Assembly (NCBI GenBank): GCA_963728125.1
Contig: CAVSIZ010000011.1
Location: 124,001 to 188,000 of the forward strand
DNA from: CAWDCV01 sp963728125
GTDB taxonomy: Bacteria > Actinomycetota > Actinomycetes > CAWDCV01
Direction of reading: 5' to 3'
Length of the DNA stretch: 64,000 nt
In this document: positions 16,360 through 24,641 of the stretch, one piece after another
How positions within the stretch are numbered: the first letter of the stretch is position 1
Layout: each line of letters starts with the position of its first letter
Notes under the pieces: generated by a model
What the model was told of the DNA's origin: nothing
What the model saw: the letters and a program-made list of their open reading frames with translations, nothing else
The model's database searches: none
Position numbers and translations under genes: made by a program

Positions 16360-17508
16360 ATGGGTCCGCTGACCGGCGTTACCGTCATCGAGCTCGCTGG
16401 CATCGGACCCGCACCGTTCTGCGCGATGCTGCTCGCCGACATGGGCGCCCGCGTCATCCGCGTCGATCCGCCGTACTCCTCGACCGACTACGCGCCGAAC
16501 CCAGTCCTCGAACGCGGCCGCGAGTCGATCCGCGTCGACCTCAAGCAGACCACCGGTCGTGACGTTGTGCTGCGTCTGGTGTCGTCGGCCGACGCGTTCG
16601 TCGAAGGCTTCCGGCCCGGCGTCACCGAGCGGCTCGGCGTCGGCCCTGCCGACTGCCTCGCCGTCAATCCGCGCCTCGTCTACGGCCGCATGACCGGCTG
16701 GGGCCAGATTGGTCCGCTCGCCACATCGGCGGGCCACGACATCAACTACATCGGCATGACCGGCGCCCTGCATGCCATTGGCCGAGCCGGGTCTGCGCCA
16801 GTTCCTCCGCTGAACCTCGTCGGCGACTTCGGCGGCGGCGCGCTCTATCTGGCTTTCGGCATCGCCTGTGCGTTGCTCGAGACAGCCCGCTCGGGCTCGG
16901 GCCAGGTCGTCGACGCCGCGGTGGTCGACGGCACTGTTTCCTTGCTCGGCCTCGTGCACGGCCTGCGCGCACAGGGCCTCTGGACGGACGAGCGAGGCAC
17001 CAACCTCCTCGACACCGGCGCGCCCTGGTACGACGTCTACACCTGCCGCGACGGCCGTTACATGGCTGTGGGGGCGCTGGAGGAGAAGTTCTTCGTTGCC
17101 TTGCTCGACGGTCTCGGCATCAGTGGCGACGAGGACCTGCTCGCCAGCCATCGGGACCGCACCCGCTGGCCCCAGCTGCGCGCCGCGCTCACGTCGGCGT
17201 TCCTGACCCGCGACCGCGATGAATGGGCCGCCGTCTTCGATGGCGTCGACGCCTGCTGCACGCCAGTCCTCAGCCTCACCGAAGCCGAGCAACACCCCCA
17301 CGCGCGTGCCCGCCAGCTTCACTTGCCCCTGCCTCCTCCCCTGTCCACGACCCAGCCCGCCCCCGCGCCCCGCTTCTCCCGCACCGAGGCGTCCATGCCA
17401 GGTCCACCTCCGCGCCCCGGAGAGCACACCCGCGCACTTCTTGCGGAACATGGCTACACGCCCGAACAAATCGACTCGCTGCTCACCCAGAAAGCGGTGG
17501 CTGAATAG
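16360..17508 (+). CDS. mcr: Alpha-methylacyl-CoA racemase (CaiB/BaiF family III CoA-transferase fold)
   Basis: A 382-residue enzyme. The family opening MGPLTGVTVIELAGIGPAPFCAMLLADMGA is strongly AMACR-like. His126 (SAGHDINYIG), Asp156 (LVGDFGGG) and Glu241 (VGALEEKF) fall at exactly the positions of the racemase catalytic residues established for Mycobacterium tuberculosis MCR (H126/D156/E241). It epimerises 2-methylacyl-CoA thioesters, allowing beta-oxidation of branched-chain or sterol-side-chain acyl groups. It starts one base after the NmrA-like gene, so the two are co-transcribed. It is convergent with the HNH pseudogene, three bases apart. Confidence 0.92.
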   Translation: MGPLTGVTVIELAGIGPAPFCAMLLADMGARVIRVDPPYSSTDYAPNPVLERGRESIRVDLKQTTGRDVVLRLVSSADAFVEGFRPGVTERLGVGPADCLAVNPRLVYGRMTGWGQIGPLATSAGHDINYIGMTGALHAIGRAGSAPVPPLNLVGDFGGGALYLAFGIACALLETARSGSGQVVDAAVVDGTVSLLGLVHGLRAQGLWTDERGTNLLDTGAPWYDVYTCRDGRYMAVGALEEKFFVALLDGLGISGDEDLLASHRDRTRWPQLRAALTSAFLTRDRDEWAAVFDGVDACCTPVLSLTEAEQHPHARARQLHLPLPPPLSTTQPAPAPRFSRTEASMPGPPPRPGEHTRALLAEHGYTPEQIDSLLTQKAVAE

Positions 17509-17511
17509 CCA

Positions 17512-18833
17512 TCAATCAGGTGGCGTGAATATGTCGGGGTCGTGAAACACGGAATTGATTCTCGGTCGATGGGCTGGGTCGGCCCACATCGGTGGGGTGC
17601 ACCACACCCGCCCGTCTCGGCGTTGCAGTGTCCATTCGCTGAAGCGGTGGTGGTGGTAGTCGCACCCGAGCGCGAGGTTGTCGATGTTGGTGGGACCGCC
17701 CTTGACCCAGTCGTGCAGGTGCATCACCTCACACCGGGTCGCGGGGACGTCGCAGCCGGGGTAGACGCAGCCCTTGTCCATGATGGTGAGCACGTGCCGC
17801 TGGTGCGCAGTGGCGAGCCGGTTGCGCTCGGCCGAGCCACAGGGGTGCGCCGTCGGTGTCGAACACCGCCGGCACCAGCCTGGCGTTCGCCGCGAGGCGA
17901 AGCACGTCGCGGATCGGGATCAGGCCGCCGTGCGCGGTCGAGACGTGCCCCGTGCGCTGCTCGAGGTCGTCCAGCTTCGCGGTGATGAGCAGGGTGGCGG
18001 GCACCCCGGCCTGGGACGGCAGCTTCGCGGAGGCCAGCATCAGCTTGGCGGCGTCGCGGACGGCGTCGTGCATCCGCTGCGACACCGTCCGCGTGTCGCG
18101 CTCGTGCGCGGTGTGCCGCGGCGCCGCGAGCGGTTCGAGCGCCGCCCGCAGCAGCGCGCCGGTCTCCGGATCGAGCAGACCGGTGACCGGGTACATGCCG
18201 TGCCGGTCCTGCCGGCCGATCGCTGAACGCGCGGCTGCGCTGCCGCTCCTCGTCCGCGCTCCCCAGCGACCCGTCCGGATCGACGCACTGCAGCAGCTTC
18301 GCGCACGCGTGCTTCAGCCCATCCGGGTCCAGCTCGCGCGCGTGGCCGACGAGTTCTTCCTCCGCCGCATCACGCGTCGGCTGATCCACCGTGCTGGGAA
18401 TGCGGCGCATCGTGAGCCGGATCAACCGCACGTGCTCCGGGCCGATGTCCCCTGCAGCGACCGCCGCGGCGAGCGCGGGCAGTTTCGGTGGCAGCAGCTC
18501 ACCGGTGGACAGCGACCGGCCCGGGACCAGATCCTCCGCCAGCGACAACCGCGCGCCAGCCTCCGCCGCGGAGCAGTTCAGCAACTGCCGCACGAACGCC
18601 GCCGCCGTTCGGCAACCATGCTCCTCCGGCAGCCCACGGGCCTTCACCTCGGACAGGGCCGGGCTGCGCCTGGCCGGTGCCTGCTGATCGACCCGGTCCA
18701 TACGGCGTACCCCGTCGAGCAGCTTCTCGGCGTTCACCGCCGACCAGTCGAACTCGCGCAACCCGCGCGCCCCCTCCTCGAACATGCGCAAGTGAGTCTC
18801 CAACTCACTGCCCAGCTCGAGTTCGGCGACCAT
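17512..18833 (-). pseudogene. DUF222/HNH endonuclease gene (REP13E12-like) with two frameshifts
   Basis: Three overlapping frames together give one DUF222-HNH protein: the DUF222 part from ATG 18833 to about 18222; the central part from about 18221 to 17822, including MYPVTGLLDPETGALL; and the C-terminal HNH part to 17512 (GCVYPGCDVPATRCEVMHL, GCDYHHHRFSEW). Each junction is explained by one extra base: near 18221 (expected FSIGRQDRHG) and near 17820 (expected LGRAQRLATAHQR). Such genes are abundant, repetitive actinobacterial nucleases. With the HNH in a different frame, no active product is expected unless the indels are sequencing errors. About 440 residues if repaired. Confidence 0.85.
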
Positions 18834-18965
18834 AAAGAAATGCTAGGTCCGGCCACCCACAATTCTCCGTTGTACACAGGACAAATTGCTACGCGGAAAG
18901 CTGAACGCCATTCTGTGGATAAATCGACGGCTGAACGGGTTTCTGTCAGACCTCGGTGATAGCGG

Positions 18966-19652
18966 CTACGAATCCTCAGCATCGTGGACGAGTAGCGCGA
19001 CCTGCACACGGTTGCCCGCGTCCAACTTGGTCAGCAGCCGCGAGACGTACGACTTCACCGTGGCCACGCTCATGTACAGCTCGGCGGCGATCTCGGCGTT
19101 GGACAGGCCGCGTCCGACAGCCATCGCAACCTCCCGCTCGCGATCGGTGAGTTCGCGCAGCCGCGAACGTGCTTTCGTCCGGCGATCGTCACCATCACTC
19201 GATTCGAGCGCCGCGATCCGACCCATGAGTCGTCGAGTCACGGCGGGCGCGAGAATCGGATCGCCCTCAGCGACTCGACGTACCGCATCCACGATGTTTG
19301 CCGGAGGCGTGTCCTTGAGCAGGAAGCCGCTGGCGCCCGCGCGCAGCGCACGCAGCACATGTTCGTCCGCATCGAACGTCGTCAAGATCACGACTTCAGG
19401 AGCTGCGGCACCGCGGCGTACCTGCTCGGTAGCCGTTAATCCATCGACGCGCGGCATCCGAATGTCCATGAGTACGACGTCCGGCTTCGTCTCATCAACG
19501 GCGGCTGGGACAGCAGAACCGTCAGCGACCTCCCCAACGAGGAGGATCCCGTCAGCGCCGCCGAGCACCATGCGCAAGGCAGATCTGACAAGAGGGTCGT
19601 CGTCGACGATCAGGACTCGTACGTGCGTCGGTCTCGGTTCGACCTCACTCAT
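18966..19652 (-). CDS. NarL/LuxR-family response regulator
   Basis: A 228-residue two-domain regulator. The receiver domain (about 10-125) has acidic DDD at 17-19, phosphoacceptor Asp63 in VVLMDIRMP, Thr in TTFDAD and Lys in LLKDTPP. The C-terminal LuxR-type helix-turn-helix (about 165-220) reads LTDREREVAMAVGRGLSNAEIA and TVKSYVSRLLTKL. ATG 19652 is chosen because it overlaps the kinase stop as ATGA. It is phosphorylated by the adjacent histidine kinase. The target genes are unknown; the pair resembles actinobacterial DesK/LiaRS-like systems. Confidence 0.92.
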   Translation of the reverse strand: MSEVEPRPTHVRVLIVDDDPLVRSALRMVLGGADGILLVGEVADGSAVPAAVDETKPDVVLMDIRMPRVDGLTATEQVRRGAAAPEVVILTTFDADEHVLRALRAGASGFLLKDTPPANIVDAVRRVAEGDPILAPAVTRRLMGRIAALESSDGDDRRTKARSRLRELTDREREVAMAVGRGLSNAEIAAELYMSVATVKSYVSRLLTKLDAGNRVQVALLVHDAEDS

Positions 19653-20836
19653 GCTGGCCACGGAAGACTCGCCCACAGCCGGAACTCGCGACTACCCGCT
19701 GCGTGTCCGTACCGCAACTGGCCTCCGGCGAGCTCTGCTCTCTCCGCGAGTCCGACGAGTCCCGTTCCGCCACCGGGTATGCCGTATGTCGTGCTGCTGC
19801 GCGGCAGGGGGTTGCACACTTCGACGATCAGCGCGCTTCCGGCGGAGCCACGAACGCGTACAGACGCAGTGACACCGTCCGCATGCTTGCGGACGTTGGT
19901 CAACCCCTCTTGCACGATGCGATAGGCAGTACGGCCGATAACCGTGGGGACCGCGTCGGCGTCGACGTCGTCGTAGTCCTCAGTGATGTGCAGGCCAGCA
20001 TCGCGTGACTCGGCAACGAGCGCGGGAAGGTCGGCGAGGGTGGGTTGCGGTCGCAGGTCACCACCGTTGTCCGTACGCAGCACGCCAAGAACGTCGCGCA
20101 GGTCCTGCAGTGCCTGATGCGCGCTGCGACGAATGGTGCTTACAGCTTGCGCCAGCTCCTCCGGAGCAGCGTCCGGCCGATACTCCAACGCACCGGCGTG
20201 CATGCTGACCAGCGACAATCGATGCCCGAGTACATCGTGCATTTCGCGGGCAATGCGGGCTCGCTCCAAATCCCGAGCCTGGACGACTTGCATCTCTCGA
20301 TCAGCAACGGCCCGCTCCGCTTGCTCGAGCAGCACCGCCTGAAGCTGCCGACGAACGCGCACATAGAGCGCGGCAATGACGACGACGATGAGAAAGACCG
20401 CGCCGACCACGACGTCCCAGACATACGGAAGCGACGGGTCTGGATGCACGAGGGGATAGACAAGTGCTGACGCCAGCAGCAGCGGGGTCAGCGCCAGTGT
20501 GGTCCTCAGCGATCGGCGCGTAGCCACCGTCCAGAGCAGCACGAGCGCCGCCGGAGCAGCCGCAGCAGACCAGAAGCTGAGCAGCGTGCCGACGATCGCG
20601 AGAACAACTGGCCACCGGCGACGCCACCACAGGGCGATAGTGAGGAGAAGCCCGGCTCCAGCATCGGCCAGTGCGAGGAGCCCCTCACGCGGGGACAGCG
20701 GTTCAGCCGCCTCAACGGTCGTTCCCCAAAGCAAGAACGCGCTAATGAGGGCTGCGATGAACAGCGCGCCGTCGACGATCCGGTCGTGTGACGTGCGCAG
20801 TCCCCTCACACTGTCGTCGACCGGACCGAGGATCAT
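19649..20836 (-). CDS. Membrane sensor histidine kinase (HisKA_3)
   Basis: A 395-residue kinase with about four to five N-terminal membrane helices (about 20-160), a short coiled segment, then the HisKA_3 dimerisation box RARIAREMHDVLGHRLS with His200. The HATPase domain (about 290-395) includes EGLTNVRKHA (N-box) and GGGTGLVGLAERAE. It has no large extracellular sensor, so it probably senses membrane or envelope state. It is translationally coupled to its response regulator by a 4-nt overlap. Confidence 0.92.
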   Translation of the reverse strand: MILGPVDDSVRGLRTSHDRIVDGALFIAALISAFLLWGTTVEAAEPLSPREGLLALADAGAGLLLTIALWWRRRWPVVLAIVGTLLSFWSAAAAPAALVLLWTVATRRSLRTTLALTPLLLASALVYPLVHPDPSLPYVWDVVVGAVFLIVVVIAALYVRVRRQLQAVLLEQAERAVADREMQVVQARDLERARIAREMHDVLGHRLSLVSMHAGALEYRPDAAPEELAQAVSTIRRSAHQALQDLRDVLGVLRTDNGGDLRPQPTLADLPALVAESRDAGLHITEDYDDVDADAVPTVIGRTAYRIVQEGLTNVRKHADGVTASVRVRGSAGSALIVEVCNPLPRSSTTYGIPGGGTGLVGLAERAELAGGQLRYGHAAGSREFRLWASLPWPA

Positions 20837-20887
20837 GGTTCGAGCGTACGCAGCGACCTTGGCCGTGGGCAGCTACCAAAGTCGACA

Positions 20888-20907
20888 CTCGGGCTCATTA
20901 GCCTGAG
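20888..20907 (-). terminator. Short stem-loop at the end of the sigma-factor fusion gene
   Basis: CTCGGGCT (20888-20895) and AGCCTGAG (20900-20907) pair over eight positions (one G-U) with a CATT loop. The stem overlaps the TAA stop (20898-20900) of the sigma-fusion gene. The TAA stop is itself rare in this high-GC window. It plausibly separates that gene from the downstream kinase operon. Confidence 0.5.
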
Positions 20908-22583
20908 CATGGTGGGGGCTGGAGCGGCAAGGTTTGCACGGAGCTGCGAGCCGAATTCCCGCGCTCGTCAGTGGCGATGACCCACCAGCGGATGTCTCCG
21001 CCTCCCGGCGTTGCCACCGGACCGACGACGCCGGAGTGTGAGCCGCTGGTGTCGTCCATCTTGATTTCGCTGACGCCACCGCCTGACTGCCAGAAGAGGC
21101 TCACGGTCACGTCCGAGTCGTCGGTGACGGTTGCGGCGACTTGGACTGTTGCGCACCTGCCTGCGGCAGAGCCGAACACGATGAAGCCTCGACTGGCACG
21201 CAGCCCACTGATCACTGGTGCCCGTTCGACCGAGGCTGAGACGGGGACGCTGAACGAGCCGGCTCCGGAGATGTCGATGGTGCTGCTGAACTCGCCTTCA
21301 GTGAGCGAGTCCCGATCGAGAGTCAGTGTGATGTCGACAGTCTCGCCGCTGGCAAGCGAACCAGACGCGGTAGAAGCCGCAAGAGCTGCATCCTGCAACG
21401 ACAGCGTCCACAAGAGTTCGCTGCCACCAGTGTTGCGGAACTGCAGCGACGCTTCCGTCGACGTATCGCCGAAGTCGACCGCGTCAGTGAGCAACTCGAT
21501 GACGCCCGGCGAGGCCACGGAGGTTGAAGCGGTAGCCGTAGCCGTCGGCTCTTGCGAGGGGACAGTGAGGATGGTGCCCGGCGTTGCCGACGCAGAGGGT
21601 GCGACTTCCGGGGTCAATGACGGCGCATCCTCTGTCGCGCTGACCGGTGCAGTCGTCGGGCGCAGTGTAAAGAAGGCAGCGCCGGCGACAATGAGCGCTG
21701 CAACCACGGCAGCGGCAACGAGTGGCGCCCAATGCTGCACGCGCGTCGTGAGGTATTGCCCGTCGGCGGAACTGGAGGAAGCCAGCGCCACATCGTCGAG
21801 GACACGGTCACGTAGGTAGCCCGGCGCCGGCAGGATTGGTACGCCCGCAAGGAGTGCCGCCGGACTGACCATTCGGCGCCGACGTTCGCCGCATACGTCG
21901 CAGTTGTCGATGTGTCGCGCCACCCGCTTCCGCAGCAGCGGTGACAACGACCCGTCCCAGCCGGAGAGAAGCTCGTCGAGCTCACGACAGTCACGCCGAC
22001 CCGTGCGCGCGACGAGCAAGGCGCCGAGCGATCGGTCGACATGCTCCCGCACTCGTCCGAGCAGCACCGTCGCGTGATGCTCCTTGACGCCCAGGGCTGC
22101 GGCGAGCTCTTGACCCTGCAAGCCCTGGCGCAGATGCAGGTCGAGTACGGCACGATCGCGCGGCGCCAGGCCACCGGCCGCGTCCCATACGAGTTGGCGC
22201 AGGTAGTCGACGTCGGTGTCGTCCGCATCCGTCGGTGCCGTCATCTCGGGCAGCTCGTCGGTCGGTAGCTCGCGCGCGCGGCGCCTCGTTCGGGCGAGCG
22301 CCTGCGTACGGCAAATGGAGTACAGCCACGGTCGCAAGCTCGACGGGTCGCGCAGCTGATGCAGTTTGGTGGCAGCGGTGACGAAGGCGTCATGCAGCGC
22401 GTCCTCGGCCTCGTGCCGATCGCGCAGGATGGACCAGCAGTAGTCGTGCAGACGATCGGCATACCGGTCGTAGATCGTGCCCCAGGCATCACGATCGCCC
22501 GAAGCCGCAAGCCGGACGAGCTCCGCATCGTCCACGCGCACAGAGTAGAGCTGCCGCACATCGGGCGGATCCCTCCTCGCCAT
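20898..22583 (-). CDS. ECF sigma factor fused to zinc anti-sigma-like domain, membrane anchor and ectodomain
   Basis: A 561-residue composite. Sigma region 2 spans about 25-100 (AWGTIYDRYADRLHDYCWSIL, AEDALHDAFV), region 4 about 130-185 (GLAPRDRAVLDLHLRQGL). It is followed by a zinc-binding anti-sigma-like module with Cys199 and H224-x3-C228-x2-C231 (RHIDNCDVCGER), a membrane helix (about 286-307), a Ser/Thr/Pro linker (about 310-350) and an extracellular beta-rich region (about 360-555) containing an ASPM/Ig-like VDFGDTSTEASLQFRNTGG. A single protein may thus sense outside and regulate transcription inside. The start may be ATG 22583 (GGAGGG upstream) or GTG 22559. Confidence 0.85.
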   Translation of the reverse strand: MARRDPPDVRQLYSVRVDDAELVRLAASGDRDAWGTIYDRYADRLHDYCWSILRDRHEAEDALHDAFVTAATKLHQLRDPSSLRPWLYSICRTQALARTRRRARELPTDELPEMTAPTDADDTDVDYLRQLVWDAAGGLAPRDRAVLDLHLRQGLQGQELAAALGVKEHHATVLLGRVREHVDRSLGALLVARTGRRDCRELDELLSGWDGSLSPLLRKRVARHIDNCDVCGERRRRMVSPAALLAGVPILPAPGYLRDRVLDDVALASSSSADGQYLTTRVQHWAPLVAAAVVAALIVAGAAFFTLRPTTAPVSATEDAPSLTPEVAPSASATPGTILTVPSQEPTATATASTSVASPGVIELLTDAVDFGDTSTEASLQFRNTGGSELLWTLSLQDAALAASTASGSLASGETVDITLTLDRDSLTEGEFSSTIDISGAGSFSVPVSASVERAPVISGLRASRGFIVFGSAAGRCATVQVAATVTDDSDVTVSLFWQSGGGVSEIKMDDTSGSHSGVVGPVATPGGGDIRWWVIATDERGNSARSSVQTLPLQPPPCSG

Positions 22584-22665
22584 ACCCGTCCAACCCTCCG
22601 TTCCGCTGTCACGGGTATGACGGGCGAGATCCGCCCCAGGTCACAGAAACTGCGCGATGAATCTC

Positions 22666-23991
22666 CTATATAAGGGCCCCGCGCAGCTTCTCGACGGCAG
22701 CCCGCTCGGACTCGTAGATGCCAGACACGTGCTCTGACATCGCTTCGAAGAGCGCGCGCATGTCAGCTGGATCGAATGGTGGGCCCGCATCCGCCTTAGC
22801 ACGCAGCGTCCAGAGTTCCTCCGCTGCTGTTGCGGCCGCGCTCGCACCGGCGTCGCCGTCGGCGATGATGCTCTCCTGGATGGCGGCGGTCAGCTCGCGC
22901 ATCTGGCCGAAGGGGCTGTGGTCGGCCGGCAAGGCAGTCTCGGCCAGGTCATGCCACTGCTGCGCGATCCCCCGCCACTCGTGGGCCAGGTCCCCCAGCT
23001 GCGGGCGCTTCAGGAGTTCGGCCGCCTCGGTAAGCGAGTCAGCGAACAGTGACCGCAGGTTGCCACCCGTCATGCCCACCGGCTCGACGCCTTCCCACAC
23101 CGAGAGCAGCGCACCCACCAGGCCACGTCCGTCGGCGAACACGCGCGGCCAGCCCTTGGCGTTGCGCTCGTCGGTCATTCGCCGCGCCCACGATCGCCAG
23201 GCTGGAAGCGCGAACGACTCCGACGTACCCGCGAGTCGTTCCGCACCGTCGCGGAGTCCCTCGAGGACCCCGTGGGCGAGTGCGTCGTCCGGGAGGGTGA
23301 GTTCCCGTGGCCGAAGCGAGATCAGGAAGTTCTTGTACGAGACCACACGCTGGCGCGCACGGTCGACGTCGTCGCGAGCGACCGTGAGCGGTACTAGGTT
23401 GCGATCGTCGAGGTGGACTCGCCCGCCCGCTTCTCCGTACGCGACGAGGAAGTGGCCGCCCTGCGCTTCGAGATTCGGCGGTAGGTGCCAGTAGCCGAGC
23501 AGATAGCGATCTGGCAGCACGATCACCGGACGGCCGGCATCCAGTTCCTCGGAGAGTCGTGCCGACGCGCTCTTGATGCCCGAGGTGGTGTGCATCTCGT
23601 ACGGCACGTCGAGTCGGTTCAACGTCGCCGTCAACCACTCCCGCGGGTACTGCGGCCGGCTGCTGAAGCCGAGGGTGAGAACCGGGGCATCGTGCCGCTC
23701 AAACTCCCAGAGGATGTACAAGGCTCCGATGCCGCCGGACGCCGCAAAGAGGAGCGGCTCGCTCAAAACCGAGCCATCGCTGCGACGAACGCCGATATTG
23801 GCGAGTGTGTTCGTCACCGCAGACGGATCAGCGGCCACGCCACCACGTAGCGCGTAGCCGAGGTCGGTGACCTGATCAACAGCAGGCTTCTCGGAGTCCC
23901 CGAGGAGGTGGAATCGGGCCGTGGTGTAGCGCTCACCGGTCTTGGCCATGCGAGCGCGGATGCGTGCCTTGAGCTGCTTGTCACGAGTCAT
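22666..23991 (-). CDS. BtrH-like protein (BtrH_N / DUF4872)
   Basis: A 441-residue protein. The N-terminal about 30 residues (MTRDKQLKARIRARMAKTG) are a highly basic motif seen at the start of varied actinobacterial proteins. Then comes a BtrH_N/DUF4872 fold: FAASGGIGALYILWEF, VPYEMHTTSGIKSAS, LDAGRPVIVLPDRYLLGYWHLP and GGHFLVAYGEAGGRVHLDDRN. In the butirosin pathway BtrH transfers an acyl group from an acyl carrier protein; other members are of unknown function. The C-terminal half (about 250-441) is helical. ATG 23991 is favoured over upstream codons because the basic motif starts there. No biosynthetic cluster surrounds it. Confidence 0.72.
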   Translation of the reverse strand: MTRDKQLKARIRARMAKTGERYTTARFHLLGDSEKPAVDQVTDLGYALRGGVAADPSAVTNTLANIGVRRSDGSVLSEPLLFAASGGIGALYILWEFERHDAPVLTLGFSSRPQYPREWLTATLNRLDVPYEMHTTSGIKSASARLSEELDAGRPVIVLPDRYLLGYWHLPPNLEAQGGHFLVAYGEAGGRVHLDDRNLVPLTVARDDVDRARQRVVSYKNFLISLRPRELTLPDDALAHGVLEGLRDGAERLAGTSESFALPAWRSWARRMTDERNAKGWPRVFADGRGLVGALLSVWEGVEPVGMTGGNLRSLFADSLTEAAELLKRPQLGDLAHEWRGIAQQWHDLAETALPADHSPFGQMRELTAAIQESIIADGDAGASAAATAAEELWTLRAKADAGPPFDPADMRALFEAMSEHVSGIYESERAAVEKLRGALI

Positions 23992-24255
23992 GTCGTCACT
24001 CCGAACTCCGCTGGCGACGGCGACCCACGCTCTCCGGCGCCGGAGCTCTGGATGTGAGGACCGGACCGAGCACAGTCCCGAGGCCGTTGCCCCTTTGCCT
24101 CCGCGGTTGCCGAGCGGCGTGGGCGCTCGGTCAGGAGGTTCGGCGTGGAACCCGCCGAACCGGACGCTAGTAGCCGCGGTACGCCCGGTCAACGCGTCAT
24201 CGCGATCCGCTAGCGTCGAACCGGCTCCGATCACCGGCAGACCGGGGATGGTGAC

Positions 24256-24626
24256 GTGCGCGGTCGATCGAGCGTGGTCGCGGTAGCGCTCGCGCTGCTG
24301 CGGCTTGCTGGCTGTCGATGTGCTACCGCTGGTGCCTGTGGCCGATGGCCTGGTCCTCCTGACGTTGGAGCGCAGGGCGTGGTGATCAACGATCAGCGGC
24401 CGTTCCGCCTCGTGCTACCTATCGGTTTGACCATCTGATGTCCGCCAACGATCCGACGTCACGCGTCTGCGTCTGTGAGCCGCGGGTAGGCGGACTCGAT
24501 GGTGGCCAGACGCTGGCGGTGGCCGCGGTCTTCCCTGATGTTGGAGATGTTGACAGCATCGTCGTGCAGGTTGGTGACGCCGCAGATGCAGATTCGTTCC
24601 GGCTCACCGACATCCCCGTCAGCTGA
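24256..24626 (+). pseudogene. Decayed small lipoprotein gene (multiple frameshifts)
   Basis: Pieces of one small secreted protein lie in successive frames: a lipoprotein-like signal from GTG 24256 (VVAVALALLRLAGC), a VADGLVLLTLERRA segment in a second frame near 24340-24375, PFRLVLPIG around 24400, and DHLMSANDPTSRVC through AVFPDVGDVDSI and FRLTDIPVS in a third frame ending at 24626. The order and hydrophobic pattern suggest an approximately 120-residue lipoprotein with a beta-sandwich. At least two indels break it. Alternatively the two ORFs (24256-24438 and 24438-24626, joined TGATG) are separate tiny genes, which seems less likely. Confidence 0.5.
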
Positions 24627-24641
24627 GTCGGGAGCGATGAA

